Positions 16,474 to 23,512 of a DNA stretch of 48,237 nucleotides are shown here, piece after piece. The position numbers and the translations under genes were made by a program. How positions within the stretch are numbered: the first letter of the stretch is position 1; each line of letters opens with the position of its first letter. Under the pieces are notes generated by a model. It was not told where the DNA came from and did no database searches. It saw nothing but the letters and a program-made list of their open reading frames with translations. The DNA comes from Sphingobium chlorophenolicum. Lineage in GTDB: Bacteria > Pseudomonadota > Alphaproteobacteria > Sphingomonadales > Sphingomonadaceae. The DNA lies in contig NZ_JFHR01000043.1 in NCBI RefSeq assembly GCF_000722875.1, positions 1 to 48,237 of the forward strand, given 5' to 3'.

Positions 16474-17732
16474 CCGAGCCGCTTTCGCCTGAATCCCTTG
16501 CCCGGCCTTCGACATTCGCGCGCCCGGCCGATGTCTACGATCTCTACGCCCGGTTGCGCCGCGATGCTCCGATTGTGAAGGCCGAACCTCGCGGCTACCG
16601 CCCCTTTTGGGTAATGACGCGGCATGAAGACATCATGGCGGTCGAACGTGATCCCGCGACCTATGCCGCTGGCGACCGCACGGTGCTGCTGCCGGAAAAA
16701 GTCGAGGCGATTTACGAAGCGAAATATGGCGACCGCAACGGGGTCAAGCCGCTGACCCACATGGACGGAAGCTATCATCGCGCCCACCGCAGCGTCACGA
16801 TGGACTGGTTCGGCCCGAAGAATCTCCGGAAATTCGAACCGCAGATCGCCGACATCGCCAGGGAGTTCGTCGACAGGATGGAGGATTTCGGCGGCTCCTG
16901 CGATTTTTCCGCCGACATCGCCTACTGGTTTCCACTGCGCGTGGTGATGACGCTGATGGGCGTGCCGAAGGAGGATGAGGCCCATGTCCTGCGGCTGACG
17001 CAACGGCTGTTCAGTCCGGCGGACAAGGATCTGAAGACCCAGGCGGGGGAGAAGGCTCAGGCGGGCGGGGCAGGCGGATCGCGGGACGTGTTCGCGGAAT
17101 TCGGCGAATATTATCAGGCGCTGACGGACGACAGACGCCAGAGGCCACGGGACGACATCATCTCCACCATCGCGAACGGGACCGTGAACGGCTGCCCGAT
17201 GGCGCAGCGGGAGATGACATCCTATTATGTGATCGCCTCCACCGCCGGTCACGACACCACGGCGGCATCGATCGGCGGCGGGCTGCTGGGGCTGATGCAG
17301 TTTCCGGAACAACTGGCGAAATTGCGGGCCGATAGCGGCATGCTGAACTCGGCGGCCGAGGAATTCGTGCGGTGGACGGCGCCGGTAAAGCATTTCATGC
17401 GAACGCCCAGGGAAGACGTCACCTGGCACGGCGTCGACATCGCGGCCGGTGAAGCCATCATGCTCTGCTATCCGTCGGCATGCCGGGATGAGAGGGTCTT
17501 TCCCGACGGCGACCGGTTCCGCGTCGACCGGCCAGGCAATCCGGCGCATCTGGCGTTCGGCTATGGCCCGCATTTCTGCCTCGGAAAATTCCTCGCGACG
17601 ATGGAAATCCGCGCCTTCTATGCCGAACTGCTGCCCCGGTTGAAGCATGTCGAACTGGCGGGCGAGCCCAGCTACATAGAGTCCACTTTCGTGAGCGGCC
17701 TCAAGACCCTCCCCATCCGTTTCCGGTTCTAG
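16470..17732 (+). CDS. Cytochrome P450 (second, paralogous)
   Basis: This 420-residue soluble P450 has the I-helix motif AGHDTTAAS, EEFVRW as the ExxR-type segment and the heme loop FGYGPHFCLG with Cys at about residue 370. The C-terminal ELLPRLK, ELAGEP and TLPIRF segments match the P450 at 6.2 kb. The ATG at 16470 overlaps the synthetase TGA; an ATG at 16464 is also possible. It carries a small Gly/Ala-rich insertion (KAQAGGAGGSRD region) not seen in the first copy. A P450 coupled to an acyl-CoA synthetase suggests it acts on an acid or side-chain intermediate. Its stop TAG coincides with the edge of repeat copy 2. Confidence 0.92.
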   Translation: MTEPLSPESLARPSTFARPADVYDLYARLRRDAPIVKAEPRGYRPFWVMTRHEDIMAVERDPATYAAGDRTVLLPEKVEAIYEAKYGDRNGVKPLTHMDGSYHRAHRSVTMDWFGPKNLRKFEPQIADIAREFVDRMEDFGGSCDFSADIAYWFPLRVVMTLMGVPKEDEAHVLRLTQRLFSPADKDLKTQAGEKAQAGGAGGSRDVFAEFGEYYQALTDDRRQRPRDDIISTIANGTVNGCPMAQREMTSYYVIASTAGHDTTAASIGGGLLGLMQFPEQLAKLRADSGMLNSAAEEFVRWTAPVKHFMRTPREDVTWHGVDIAAGEAIMLCYPSACRDERVFPDGDRFRVDRPGNPAHLAFGYGPHFCLGKFLATMEIRAFYAELLPRLKHVELAGEPSYIESTFVSGLKTLPIRFRF

Positions 17733-17971
17733 GCTGCGTGGACAAATTCCGGACTGGCCTGACTGACTGATTTAGGTGGATTTCCGTCATCCCCCTCCCG
17801 CAGGCGGGAGGGGGTTAGGGGGTGGGCTGGCGCAACATCAGCGTTGTTTTGCAACGGCTAAGTAAGAAGCTCGCTCCGCTCGCGCCCACCCCTAACCCCT
17901 CCCGCCTGCGGAAGGGGAATGCCTTGGGTTGGCCATTTCACGACATTTTTCGAATTTGTCCACGCGGCCTA
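17730..17971. repeat. MITE-like intergenic element, copy 2 (most complete)
   Basis: Positions 17730-17749 and 17952-17971 are terminal inverted repeats matching at 19 of 20 bases (TAGGCTGCG... against TAGGCCGCG...). Inside are a second large inverted repeat (about 17790-17826 against 17883-17917) rich in CCCCTCCCGC and GGGTTAGGGG, and a unique centre. Both ends sit in CTAG. No coding frame is visible, so it is a non-autonomous element. It begins in the stop codon of the upstream P450. Confidence 0.75.
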
Positions 17972-17992
17972 GGGCGTAAACTCATAAACGGC
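17970..17992. repeat. Single arm of a second palindromic repeat family
   Basis: TAGGGCGTAAACTCATAAAC begins at the exact right edge of the element above (sharing its TAG). It nearly matches the arms of the palindrome at 27885-27941. Only one arm is present. The rest of the gap to 18110 holds an imperfect repeat ATGGAT (18029-18034)/ATCCAT (18044-18049), possibly an operator of the downstream AraC gene, and no gene. Confidence 0.5.
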
Positions 17993-18110
17993 ACGTTAGA
18001 GGTTGAGGCAAAAAAGGCCCATCACAAGATGGATATCATGATGATCCATGGTATCGGGAAACGGGGCCGCGCGGACTGGCCGTGCCTGTGGAACGGTTTG
18101 GAGGACAGTG

Positions 18111-19016
18111 ATGGCAATGGCGGCGGCACATTTTGACATCAGCCACACGCATGGGCTGTTCGCCAGTGCCCGGAACCCCGCCCAGACTTCAAGCGCCGCT
18201 CTTGGCTGGACATCCCTGTTCCTGTCGGAACAACAGGAGGAGCCGTTCAAGGCGTCCGCCGAGCCTGTGCCCGATCATCTGCTCATATTCCATCTGGGTG
18301 GTCTGGCCCAGGTCACCGGCGTGGTCGAGGACATGAAGATCCAGGCTGTGATCCCACCCGGCACCTTGTGCCTGTGCCCCGCCAATTCGACCCTGTCCAT
18401 CGAGTTGGAAAATTCGATCGAAACCCTGCATCTCTACATTCGCAGCAGCGTCGTCAACGATGTCGCGAAATCCCTTGGTTACGACTTTCCCGACGGCATC
18501 CGCCTTCGCCCGCGGGTAGGCCAGCGGGACGAACTGCTCGAACAACTGGCTTTCGAGGTCAGAAGCGTCGCGGCATCGGGCGGCGCGTCCACCGCACTTT
18601 ACGTGGATCAGATGGCGTTGGCGATCGCGGCCCGGCTGATCCGGCACGATTATTCGAAGGAACCGGCGCCCGCCGCCAATAGTCGCGGATTGGCCAGGGG
18701 GCGGCTGAAACGCGTGCAGGATTTCGTGGAAGCCCATCTGGAAAGGTCGATCCAGCTTCAGGAATTGAGCCTGATCGCGGGTCTCAGCGTTTCCCACTTC
18801 GTCCGCCAGTTCAAGCGGGCGACCGGCGTATCGCCCCATCAGTTTGTCCTTCGGCGGCGTGTCGAGCGCGCCAAGAGGCTTCTGGCGCATAGCGACCAAT
18901 CGCTGGCGGAAATTGCCTTCAGTTGCGGCTTCTCGCATCAGGAGCATCTGACTCACACTTTCAGGCGACATGTCGGCTCGACGCCCGGAAATTATCGCCG
19001 GTCAGCCCAAAGCTGA
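18111..19016 (+). CDS. AraC-family transcriptional regulator
   Basis: This 301-residue protein has an N-terminal sensing domain that I do not recognise beyond its cupin-like length. It is followed by a C-terminal AraC/XylS double helix-turn-helix (LSLIAGLSVSHFVRQFKRATG, then LAEIAFSCGFSHQEHLTHTFRR). GGAGG stands seven bases before the ATG at 18111; a longer frame from 18048 lacks a comparable site. It stands alone between a repeat element and a TetR gene on the same strand. It probably controls part of the catabolic island, but no divergent partner is present to name a target. Confidence 0.88.
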   Translation: MAMAAAHFDISHTHGLFASARNPAQTSSAALGWTSLFLSEQQEEPFKASAEPVPDHLLIFHLGGLAQVTGVVEDMKIQAVIPPGTLCLCPANSTLSIELENSIETLHLYIRSSVVNDVAKSLGYDFPDGIRLRPRVGQRDELLEQLAFEVRSVAASGGASTALYVDQMALAIAARLIRHDYSKEPAPAANSRGLARGRLKRVQDFVEAHLERSIQLQELSLIAGLSVSHFVRQFKRATGVSPHQFVLRRRVERAKRLLAHSDQSLAEIAFSCGFSHQEHLTHTFRRHVGSTPGNYRRSAQS

Positions 19017-19081
19017 ACGGTGTCTCCCGAACGCTCGAATATATCGGCACATCCTTGGCCTGCTGGCGATGAGCGGGATAT

Positions 19082-19092
19082 AATCAATTAAT
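19082..19092. promoter_or_regulatory. AT-rich motif shared with the SDR promoter (candidate TetR operator)
   Basis: AATCAATTAAT at 19082-19092, within ATAATCAATTAATCAATGAAT, lies about 120 bases upstream of the TetR start. The same 11-mer occurs on the opposite strand at 20817-20827, upstream of the SDR gene. Both are AT islands in GC-rich sequence. This is consistent with one regulator, most simply the TetR between them, binding both. Confidence 0.5.
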
Positions 19093-19212
19093 CAATGAAT
19101 AGGGTTTTACCTGTTCATGTCGCGGGTGTATGCAGCGACCTGACTGTCCGATGCGCCCTATGGCGGATTGGCTGACCGGGGGCGCGGCTATGGATTTGAC
19201 TCGGAGGCGAAC

Positions 19213-19866
19213 ATGCGGGGCACTTCGTTGAAAGGGCGGCGGAGGCAATCGGCAGGTTCGGATATCGGGACGCGTGATCAATTGCTGATCGCGGCGGGTG
19301 AATTGATGACGGAACGCCGGTCGACTGACGTATCCTTGAGCGATATCGCAGCGAAGAGCGGCCTCAATTCAGCGCTGGTCAAATATTATTTCGGCAACAA
19401 GGCCGGGTTGATTGTCGCCTTGCTGCGCAAGGTCATGGGAGCTGGCATCGCTGAATTGAAGCTCCTGCCGGAAATGGATATCCCGCCGGAGCAGAAGCTG
19501 CGCATTCATATCAGCGGAATGGTGAACAGCTATTATCAATATCCCTATATCAACCCCCTCATGCACCAGTTGCTGGCGGAAGATTCGGAAACATACGGTC
19601 AATTGATTGCGGAGGAGTTCGGAAAACCGATCGCCGAAGCGCAGCGCCGGATCATGGAGCAGGGTGTGGAGGCCGGTGTTTTCCGGTCGGTAGACCCTGT
19701 GCTATTTTATTTTCATGTCGTCGGATCTTGCGACCATCTTTTCTACGGGAAATATCAACTGGAACATGTGTTCGACGTTCATGATATCACGGCGGAACTG
19801 AAGCGGGAATTCGTCGATCACCTCTATTCGATCATCACGGAAGGCTTGTTGGTGCGTTCCAACTAG
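19213..19866 (+). CDS. TetR-family transcriptional regulator (paralogue of the 7.6 kb TetR)
   Basis: This 217-residue protein carries the TetR helix-turn-helix (VSLSDIAAKSGLNSALVKYYF) after a basic N-terminus (KGRRRQ). It shares with the regulator at 7.6 kb the segment YQYPYIN and VDPVLFYFHVVGSC. GGAGG precedes the ATG at 19213 by five bases; an upstream in-frame ATG at 19168 has no site. It is convergent with the SDR gene, and an 11-base AT-rich motif recurs in both promoters, suggesting it regulates both. Its TAG stop forms the edge of repeat copy 3. Confidence 0.92.
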   Translation: MRGTSLKGRRRQSAGSDIGTRDQLLIAAGELMTERRSTDVSLSDIAAKSGLNSALVKYYFGNKAGLIVALLRKVMGAGIAELKLLPEMDIPPEQKLRIHISGMVNSYYQYPYINPLMHQLLAEDSETYGQLIAEEFGKPIAEAQRRIMEQGVEAGVFRSVDPVLFYFHVVGSCDHLFYGKYQLEHVFDVHDITAELKREFVDHLYSIITEGLLVRSN

Positions 19867-19950
19867 GTCGCATGGACAATTCAAGACTGGCCGGACTGAG
19901 TGATTTGGGTGAGAGCGGTCATCCCCCCTCCCGCAGGCGGGAGGGGAATG
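19864..19950. repeat. MITE-like intergenic element, copy 3 (truncated)
   Basis: It starts with TAGGTCGCATGGACAATTC at the TetR stop and continues GACTGGCCGGACTGAGTGATTTGGGTG, the same order as the left half of copy 2. It ends with the core hairpin CCCCTCCCGC/GCGGGAGGGG (about 19926-19947). The right terminal repeat is missing, so this is a half-element. The remaining bases to the SDR stop show nothing further. Confidence 0.65.
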
Positions 19951-19994
19951 TCTAGAAATGCCCATCCCCCGCCCCTCCAAACCCTCCACCCTAC

Positions 19995-20771
19995 CTAGCG
20001 CGGCGATTGACCGTCATCGATCTTGATGACCGTGCCGGTGACGGCTTCCGATGCCGGCGATGCAAGATAAAGCAGCGTGCTGTCGAGCTGCGCCGGATCG
20101 CCCAGCCGCTTTCGCGGAAATTTCTCGATGAAGCCATCGCCGATGCGCGACCGCATGCCGTCCATCATTTCCGACGAAAAGGCCCCAGGAGCGATGCAGT
20201 TCACGTTGATGTTGGCCGTCGCCCATTCCACGGCGAGAACTTCGGTCATGCGCACCACCGCCGATTTCGTGATGGCATAGAGGGAGGCGCCTTTCCCCGG
20301 ATAGTGGAAGGCGGCCATCGACGCCACATTGATGATCCGGCCCGGCTTGCGGGCCTCGATCAGGCGTTTGGCCACTTCGCGGGCAAGAATGAAGGGGCCG
20401 CGAAGATTGACGCCGATGACCTGGTCGATCAGGTCCAGCGGCATCCTGGTCGCGAGCTGGGCATCCGGCATGCCCGCATTATTGACGAGGATGGTCACCA
20501 TGCCCATGGCTTCCTCCACCCGCGCCACCGCGTCCGCCAGCGACCCGGCATCCCCCACGTCCAATATGATGGCACAGGCCTGCCCCCCGGCGGCGCGGAT
20601 TTCATCCACGACCTTGTCCAGCCTGTCCTTCCGCCGGCCGGCGACCGCCACCCGCGCGCCCGCAAGGGCCAATATCCGCGCGAAACGGTAACCAAGTCCC
20701 GACGAAGCCCCAGTCACCAGGGCGATCTGGCCACTCAAATCCTGACTGGCATTGGGAAGGGGAAAGGTCAT
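19995..20771 (-). CDS. Short-chain dehydrogenase/reductase (SDR)
   Basis: This 258-residue classical SDR has the cofactor motif TGASSGLG (about residues 20-27), an LVNNAG motif, the catalytic Ser in NVASMAAF and YxxxK as YAITK. It interconverts an alcohol and a ketone with NAD(P)H. AAGGAA precedes the ATG at 20771. It is monocistronic and convergent with the TetR gene, whose putative operator motif recurs in its promoter. In a pathway with P450s and a Baeyer-Villiger enzyme, it would oxidise the P450-made secondary alcohol to the ketone that the flavoenzyme attacks (inference). Confidence 0.93.
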   Translation of the reverse strand: MTFPLPNASQDLSGQIALVTGASSGLGYRFARILALAGARVAVAGRRKDRLDKVVDEIRAAGGQACAIILDVGDAGSLADAVARVEEAMGMVTILVNNAGMPDAQLATRMPLDLIDQVIGVNLRGPFILAREVAKRLIEARKPGRIINVASMAAFHYPGKGASLYAITKSAVVRMTEVLAVEWATANINVNCIAPGAFSSEMMDGMRSRIGDGFIEKFPRKRLGDPAQLDSTLLYLASPASEAVTGTVIKIDDGQSPR

Positions 20772-20816
20772 CACGGTTCCTTCAGTTTCGCTTTCATCGG
20801 CGCGACGATACAAATA

Positions 20817-20833
20817 ATTAATTGATTGATCAA
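20817..20833. promoter_or_regulatory. SDR promoter AT-rich motif with TTGATCAA palindrome
   Basis: ATTAATTGATT (20817-20827) is the reverse complement of the motif at 19082-19092, and it runs into the perfect palindrome TTGATCAA (20826-20833). It sits 46-62 bases upstream of the SDR start, within the core promoter. It is a candidate operator for the convergent TetR. Confidence 0.5.
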
Positions 20834-20837
20834 GAAA

Positions 20838-20861
20838 GACGCCCTCGCCCGGAGGGGCGTC
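20838..20861 (-). terminator. Intrinsic terminator of the YaiI-family gene
   Basis: GACGCCC and GGGCGTC pair across a GC-rich loop, and the minus strand then reads TTTCTTG, a T-rich tail. It lies about 30 bases after the stop of the YaiI-type gene on the minus strand. Confidence 0.6.
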
Positions 20862-20891
20862 ACTTCACCAAGTCATTCATGCAATGAAACA

Positions 20892-21347
20892 TTACCGGCG
20901 AAGCCGCACCAGCGTCTCATCAAGCACCGAGAGAAAGCGTGACCGATCCGCCTTCGCGAAAGGTGCCGGTCCACCGATGCCATCGCCGACAGCGCCTGCC
21001 CGCAGATCCGCCATGATGGCCCGCACCGCAACCGCATTGCCGATGGATGCCGTGGTAAACGGCTTTCCCGTCGGTGCGATCACAGCCCCGCACCCCGATT
21101 TCAAACAGCGGTCAGCCAGCAAGATGTCGGCGGTTATGACGATGGAACGGGCCTCCACATGCTCCACGATCCAGTCATCCGCCGCGTCGAATCCATCACT
21201 CACCACCACGCGTGAGATGAGCGGATGCGCTGGAACCCGGATGGGGCTGTTGCTGACGACGATGACGGGCGCATTATGTCGCCACGCGACCTTGTAGGTT
21301 TCGTCCTTAACCGGACAGGCGTCGGCATCGATGAGAATCTGGGGCAT
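20892..21347 (-). CDS. yaiI: UPF0178 (YaiI/YqxD) family protein
   Basis: This 151-residue cytoplasmic protein starts MPQILIDADACPVK, the signature of the UPF0178/DUF188 family, and ends with GGPAPFAKADRSRFL, another conserved block. The acidic residues of the DADACP motif resemble a PIN-like nuclease centre, but no activity is established to my knowledge. The ATG at 21347 gives the family length; the ribosome-binding site is weak. It is divergent from yaaA, 152 bases apart, with a terminator downstream. No link to the catabolic genes is evident. Confidence 0.85.
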   Translation of the reverse strand: MPQILIDADACPVKDETYKVAWRHNAPVIVVSNSPIRVPAHPLISRVVVSDGFDAADDWIVEHVEARSIVITADILLADRCLKSGCGAVIAPTGKPFTTASIGNAVAVRAIMADLRAGAVGDGIGGPAPFAKADRSRFLSVLDETLVRLRR

Positions 21348-21499
21348 CCCAAAAACGTAGAGGCGTTCGCTTGAAAAAGGGAGGGGCTTCTTGCCATGAG
21401 ATGAAGACGGTCCTGGCATGGATTGCAGCGCTGTCTCATGGCCAGCCCGGCGGATTCCCCGGTTTGACGCCAGTGACCGCTATCGCTACTCGCGGCGCG

Positions 21500-22252
21500 A
21501 TGATCGCCCTATTGTCCCCCGCCAAGACGCTCGACTTCCAGAGCGCACTGCCCCCGCTGACGGTTTCGAGACCGCACTTCGCCGAGGAAGCGCGCGGTCT
21601 GGCGCAATCGGCTGCGGGCCTGACGGAGGAGCGGTTGGGAAAGCTGATGCATATCTCCCCGCGCCTCGCCAAGCTCAATGCGGAGCGTTTCCGGGACTTC
21701 GCCGACCTGCCTGAGCGACCGGCGCTGTTCGCCTTTGCAGGTGACGTCTATACGGGTTTCGAGGTCCATACGCTGGACGATGCGGGCGTCGCGTTTGCGC
21801 AGAACCATGTGCGGATGTTGTCGGGCCTCTATGGTCTGCTCCGACCGCTTGACGCCATCCGGCCGTATCGACTGGAAATGGGCACGCGCTGGGCACCCGG
21901 CCATAAGCGGCTGACCGATTGGTGGGGCGACCGCATCGCCCAACTGCTGCTCGCGCAGCTTGCGGAAGAAGGATCGGGCGTCGTGCTCAATCTCGCGAGC
22001 CAGGAATATTTCGCTGCGGTCGAGGGCAAGCTGGCGGGGATGCGGGTGATCGAGGTCGAGTTTCGCGAACCCGGTCCGAATGGTCCGCGTTTCGTGAGCT
22101 TCAATGCCAAGCGCGCCCGCGGCATGATGGCCCGCTGGCTCTGCGAGCATCATGTCACGGATGTGGAAGCGATGCGCGGCTTCGACAGCGACGGATATCG
22201 CTTCGACCCGGATGAGAGCGAAGCTGATCGCTGGCGGTTCACCCGTATATGA
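21500..22252 (+). CDS. yaaA: Peroxide stress protein YaaA (DUF328 family)
   Basis: This 250-residue protein begins MIALLSPAKTLDF and contains SGLYGLLRPLDAIRPYRLEMG and NLASQEYF, all hallmarks of YaaA. In Escherichia coli YaaA limits unincorporated iron and so protects DNA and protein during hydrogen peroxide stress. The ATG at 21500 matches the conserved N-terminus; a longer frame from 21371 is probably untranslated. No clear Shine-Dalgarno precedes it. After the gene, 264 bases to the pobR stop hold only a strong hairpin. Confidence 0.93.
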   Translation: MIALLSPAKTLDFQSALPPLTVSRPHFAEEARGLAQSAAGLTEERLGKLMHISPRLAKLNAERFRDFADLPERPALFAFAGDVYTGFEVHTLDDAGVAFAQNHVRMLSGLYGLLRPLDAIRPYRLEMGTRWAPGHKRLTDWWGDRIAQLLLAQLAEEGSGVVLNLASQEYFAAVEGKLAGMRVIEVEFREPGPNGPRFVSFNAKRARGMMARWLCEHHVTDVEAMRGFDSDGYRFDPDESEADRWRFTRI

Positions 22253-22404
22253 GCGGGGCAGGAAAGAGCGCGCTGTTGTAATCGACGCCGCGGTGGCGCG
22301 GCGCAGTACAGGATCAGGATTTCGTCCGGTTGCCGGTCATCACATTTCTCTTTCATTCCTGACCCATAGTGCTAAATTTATTCCTCCTGTCCGCGGGGGG
22401 CAGG

Positions 22405-22443
22405 ACGGCCCCGACATCTGGTTCCCAAACCTGTCGGGGCCGT
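22405..22443. terminator. Perfect 12-bp stem between convergent yaaA and pobR
   Basis: ACGGCCCCGACA (22405-22416) and TGTCGGGGCCGT (22432-22443) pair perfectly across a 15-nt loop. There is no T-run on either strand, so termination efficiency is uncertain. The symmetric placement between two convergent genes suggests a bidirectional transcription barrier. Otherwise the gap 22253-22516 shows only a smaller hairpin near 22386-22404. Confidence 0.55.
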
Positions 22444-22516
22444 GTTCGATGTCCTCGCCCTCGTCATGATCGCGCAGCCGCCTTCGCACCATCGGGCGCT
22501 GTGGATTCTGACGGAC

Positions 22517-23401
22517 TTATCTGCGCGTGGCCGATCTGCGGGCCTCCGCCCGCCAGGCCCGCGGCGGATGGCCCAGATGGCGGGTGAAGAAACGCGAGAA
22601 ATAGGCGGGATCGTCGAAACCGATAGCATAGCCGATTTCGGCTATGGAAAGACTGGAATAGAGGAGCAGGCGACGCGCTTCGAGCAGGGCGCGTTCATCG
22701 ACCATGGCCGCCGGGGACATGCCCGCGACATGGGAGCAAGCCTGCCGTAGCGCGGTTTCGCTGACCCCCAGCGCCAGGGCATGCGCAGCCACAGGCTCCC
22801 GATGTCGAAAACGCCCTTCTATCCGCTCCCGCAGACGGGCGACGAGCCGCGCCTGCCTGCCGCCGGTGGCCGCGCTTGGTTCGCTCAGGGCGGCACGGCG
22901 CAATGCCTGAACCATCAGGTCGAGCAGCAGGGATTCGATCGCGCCGCGCCTGCCCGGACCCGACCAGGCGAGTTCCCGCGCCAGCCGTTGGATAGTCGCC
23001 CCGGCTTCCCGGACGTCGGCCGGAGGCACCGATATGGCGCGCGGGTTGCGGAAAAGCGGCTGAAGATCTTCATCGCGTTCCAGGAGATGCTGAAGATAGC
23101 TGCCGGAAATCGTCGTCACCCAACCGCTGGATTCGCGGAGCCAGGTGAAACCGTGGATGATGCCGGCGGGAACCAGCAGCAGGCTGGGCGCGTCGAATGA
23201 CATCATGTTCCCATCGGCGCGCATGGAGCCGCCGCCTTCCGCGATCAGGATGATATGGTTGAGATCGCGATGGATGTGCGGCTGGATCGTCCACTCACTG
23301 GGGCGGGAGCGATCGTCGAGGCTTTCCACATGGACAAAGCCCGCCTCCACAGCACGTTGCGGCTCTCCATAAAGATAGAAGGTGGGGATGGCGGTGGTCA
23401 T
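22517..23401 (-). CDS. pobR: AraC-family regulator of pobA, PobR-like
   Basis: This 294-residue protein begins IPTFYLYGEPQ and has a cupin-like sensing domain (WTIQPHIHRDLNHII, with paired His, and LLVPAGIIHGF). A C-terminal AraC helix-turn-helix follows (VAAHALGVSETALRQACSHVAG, then IAEIGYAIGFDDPAYFSRFFTRH). This is the AraC-type PobR found beside pobA, an activator that responds to 4-hydroxybenzoate. It is transcribed divergently from pobA across 111 bases, the classic arrangement. The symbol rests on sequence resemblance plus context. The ribosome-binding site (AGG at long spacing) is weak. Confidence 0.88.
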   Translation of the reverse strand: MTTAIPTFYLYGEPQRAVEAGFVHVESLDDRSRPSEWTIQPHIHRDLNHIILIAEGGGSMRADGNMMSFDAPSLLLVPAGIIHGFTWLRESSGWVTTISGSYLQHLLERDEDLQPLFRNPRAISVPPADVREAGATIQRLARELAWSGPGRRGAIESLLLDLMVQALRRAALSEPSAATGGRQARLVARLRERIEGRFRHREPVAAHALALGVSETALRQACSHVAGMSPAAMVDERALLEARRLLLYSSLSIAEIGYAIGFDDPAYFSRFFTRHLGHPPRAWRAEARRSATRR

Positions 23402-23512
23402 GGCGACGAAAAACCTGCTGGATCATCCAATTTATAGGCGGAGACGGCCATGTCCGGCAAGCGGCTTCCGGGGCAGGATGCCGCCATGGATAGCAGGACG
23501 GGATCAGGTGCG
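23402..23512. promoter_or_regulatory. Divergent pobR-pobA control region
   Basis: The 111-base spacer must hold both promoters and the PobR site. It contains a short AT-rich stretch (AATTTATAGG, about 23429-23438) that could be a -10 region. No clear direct repeat half-sites could be named by eye. Confidence 0.4.
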
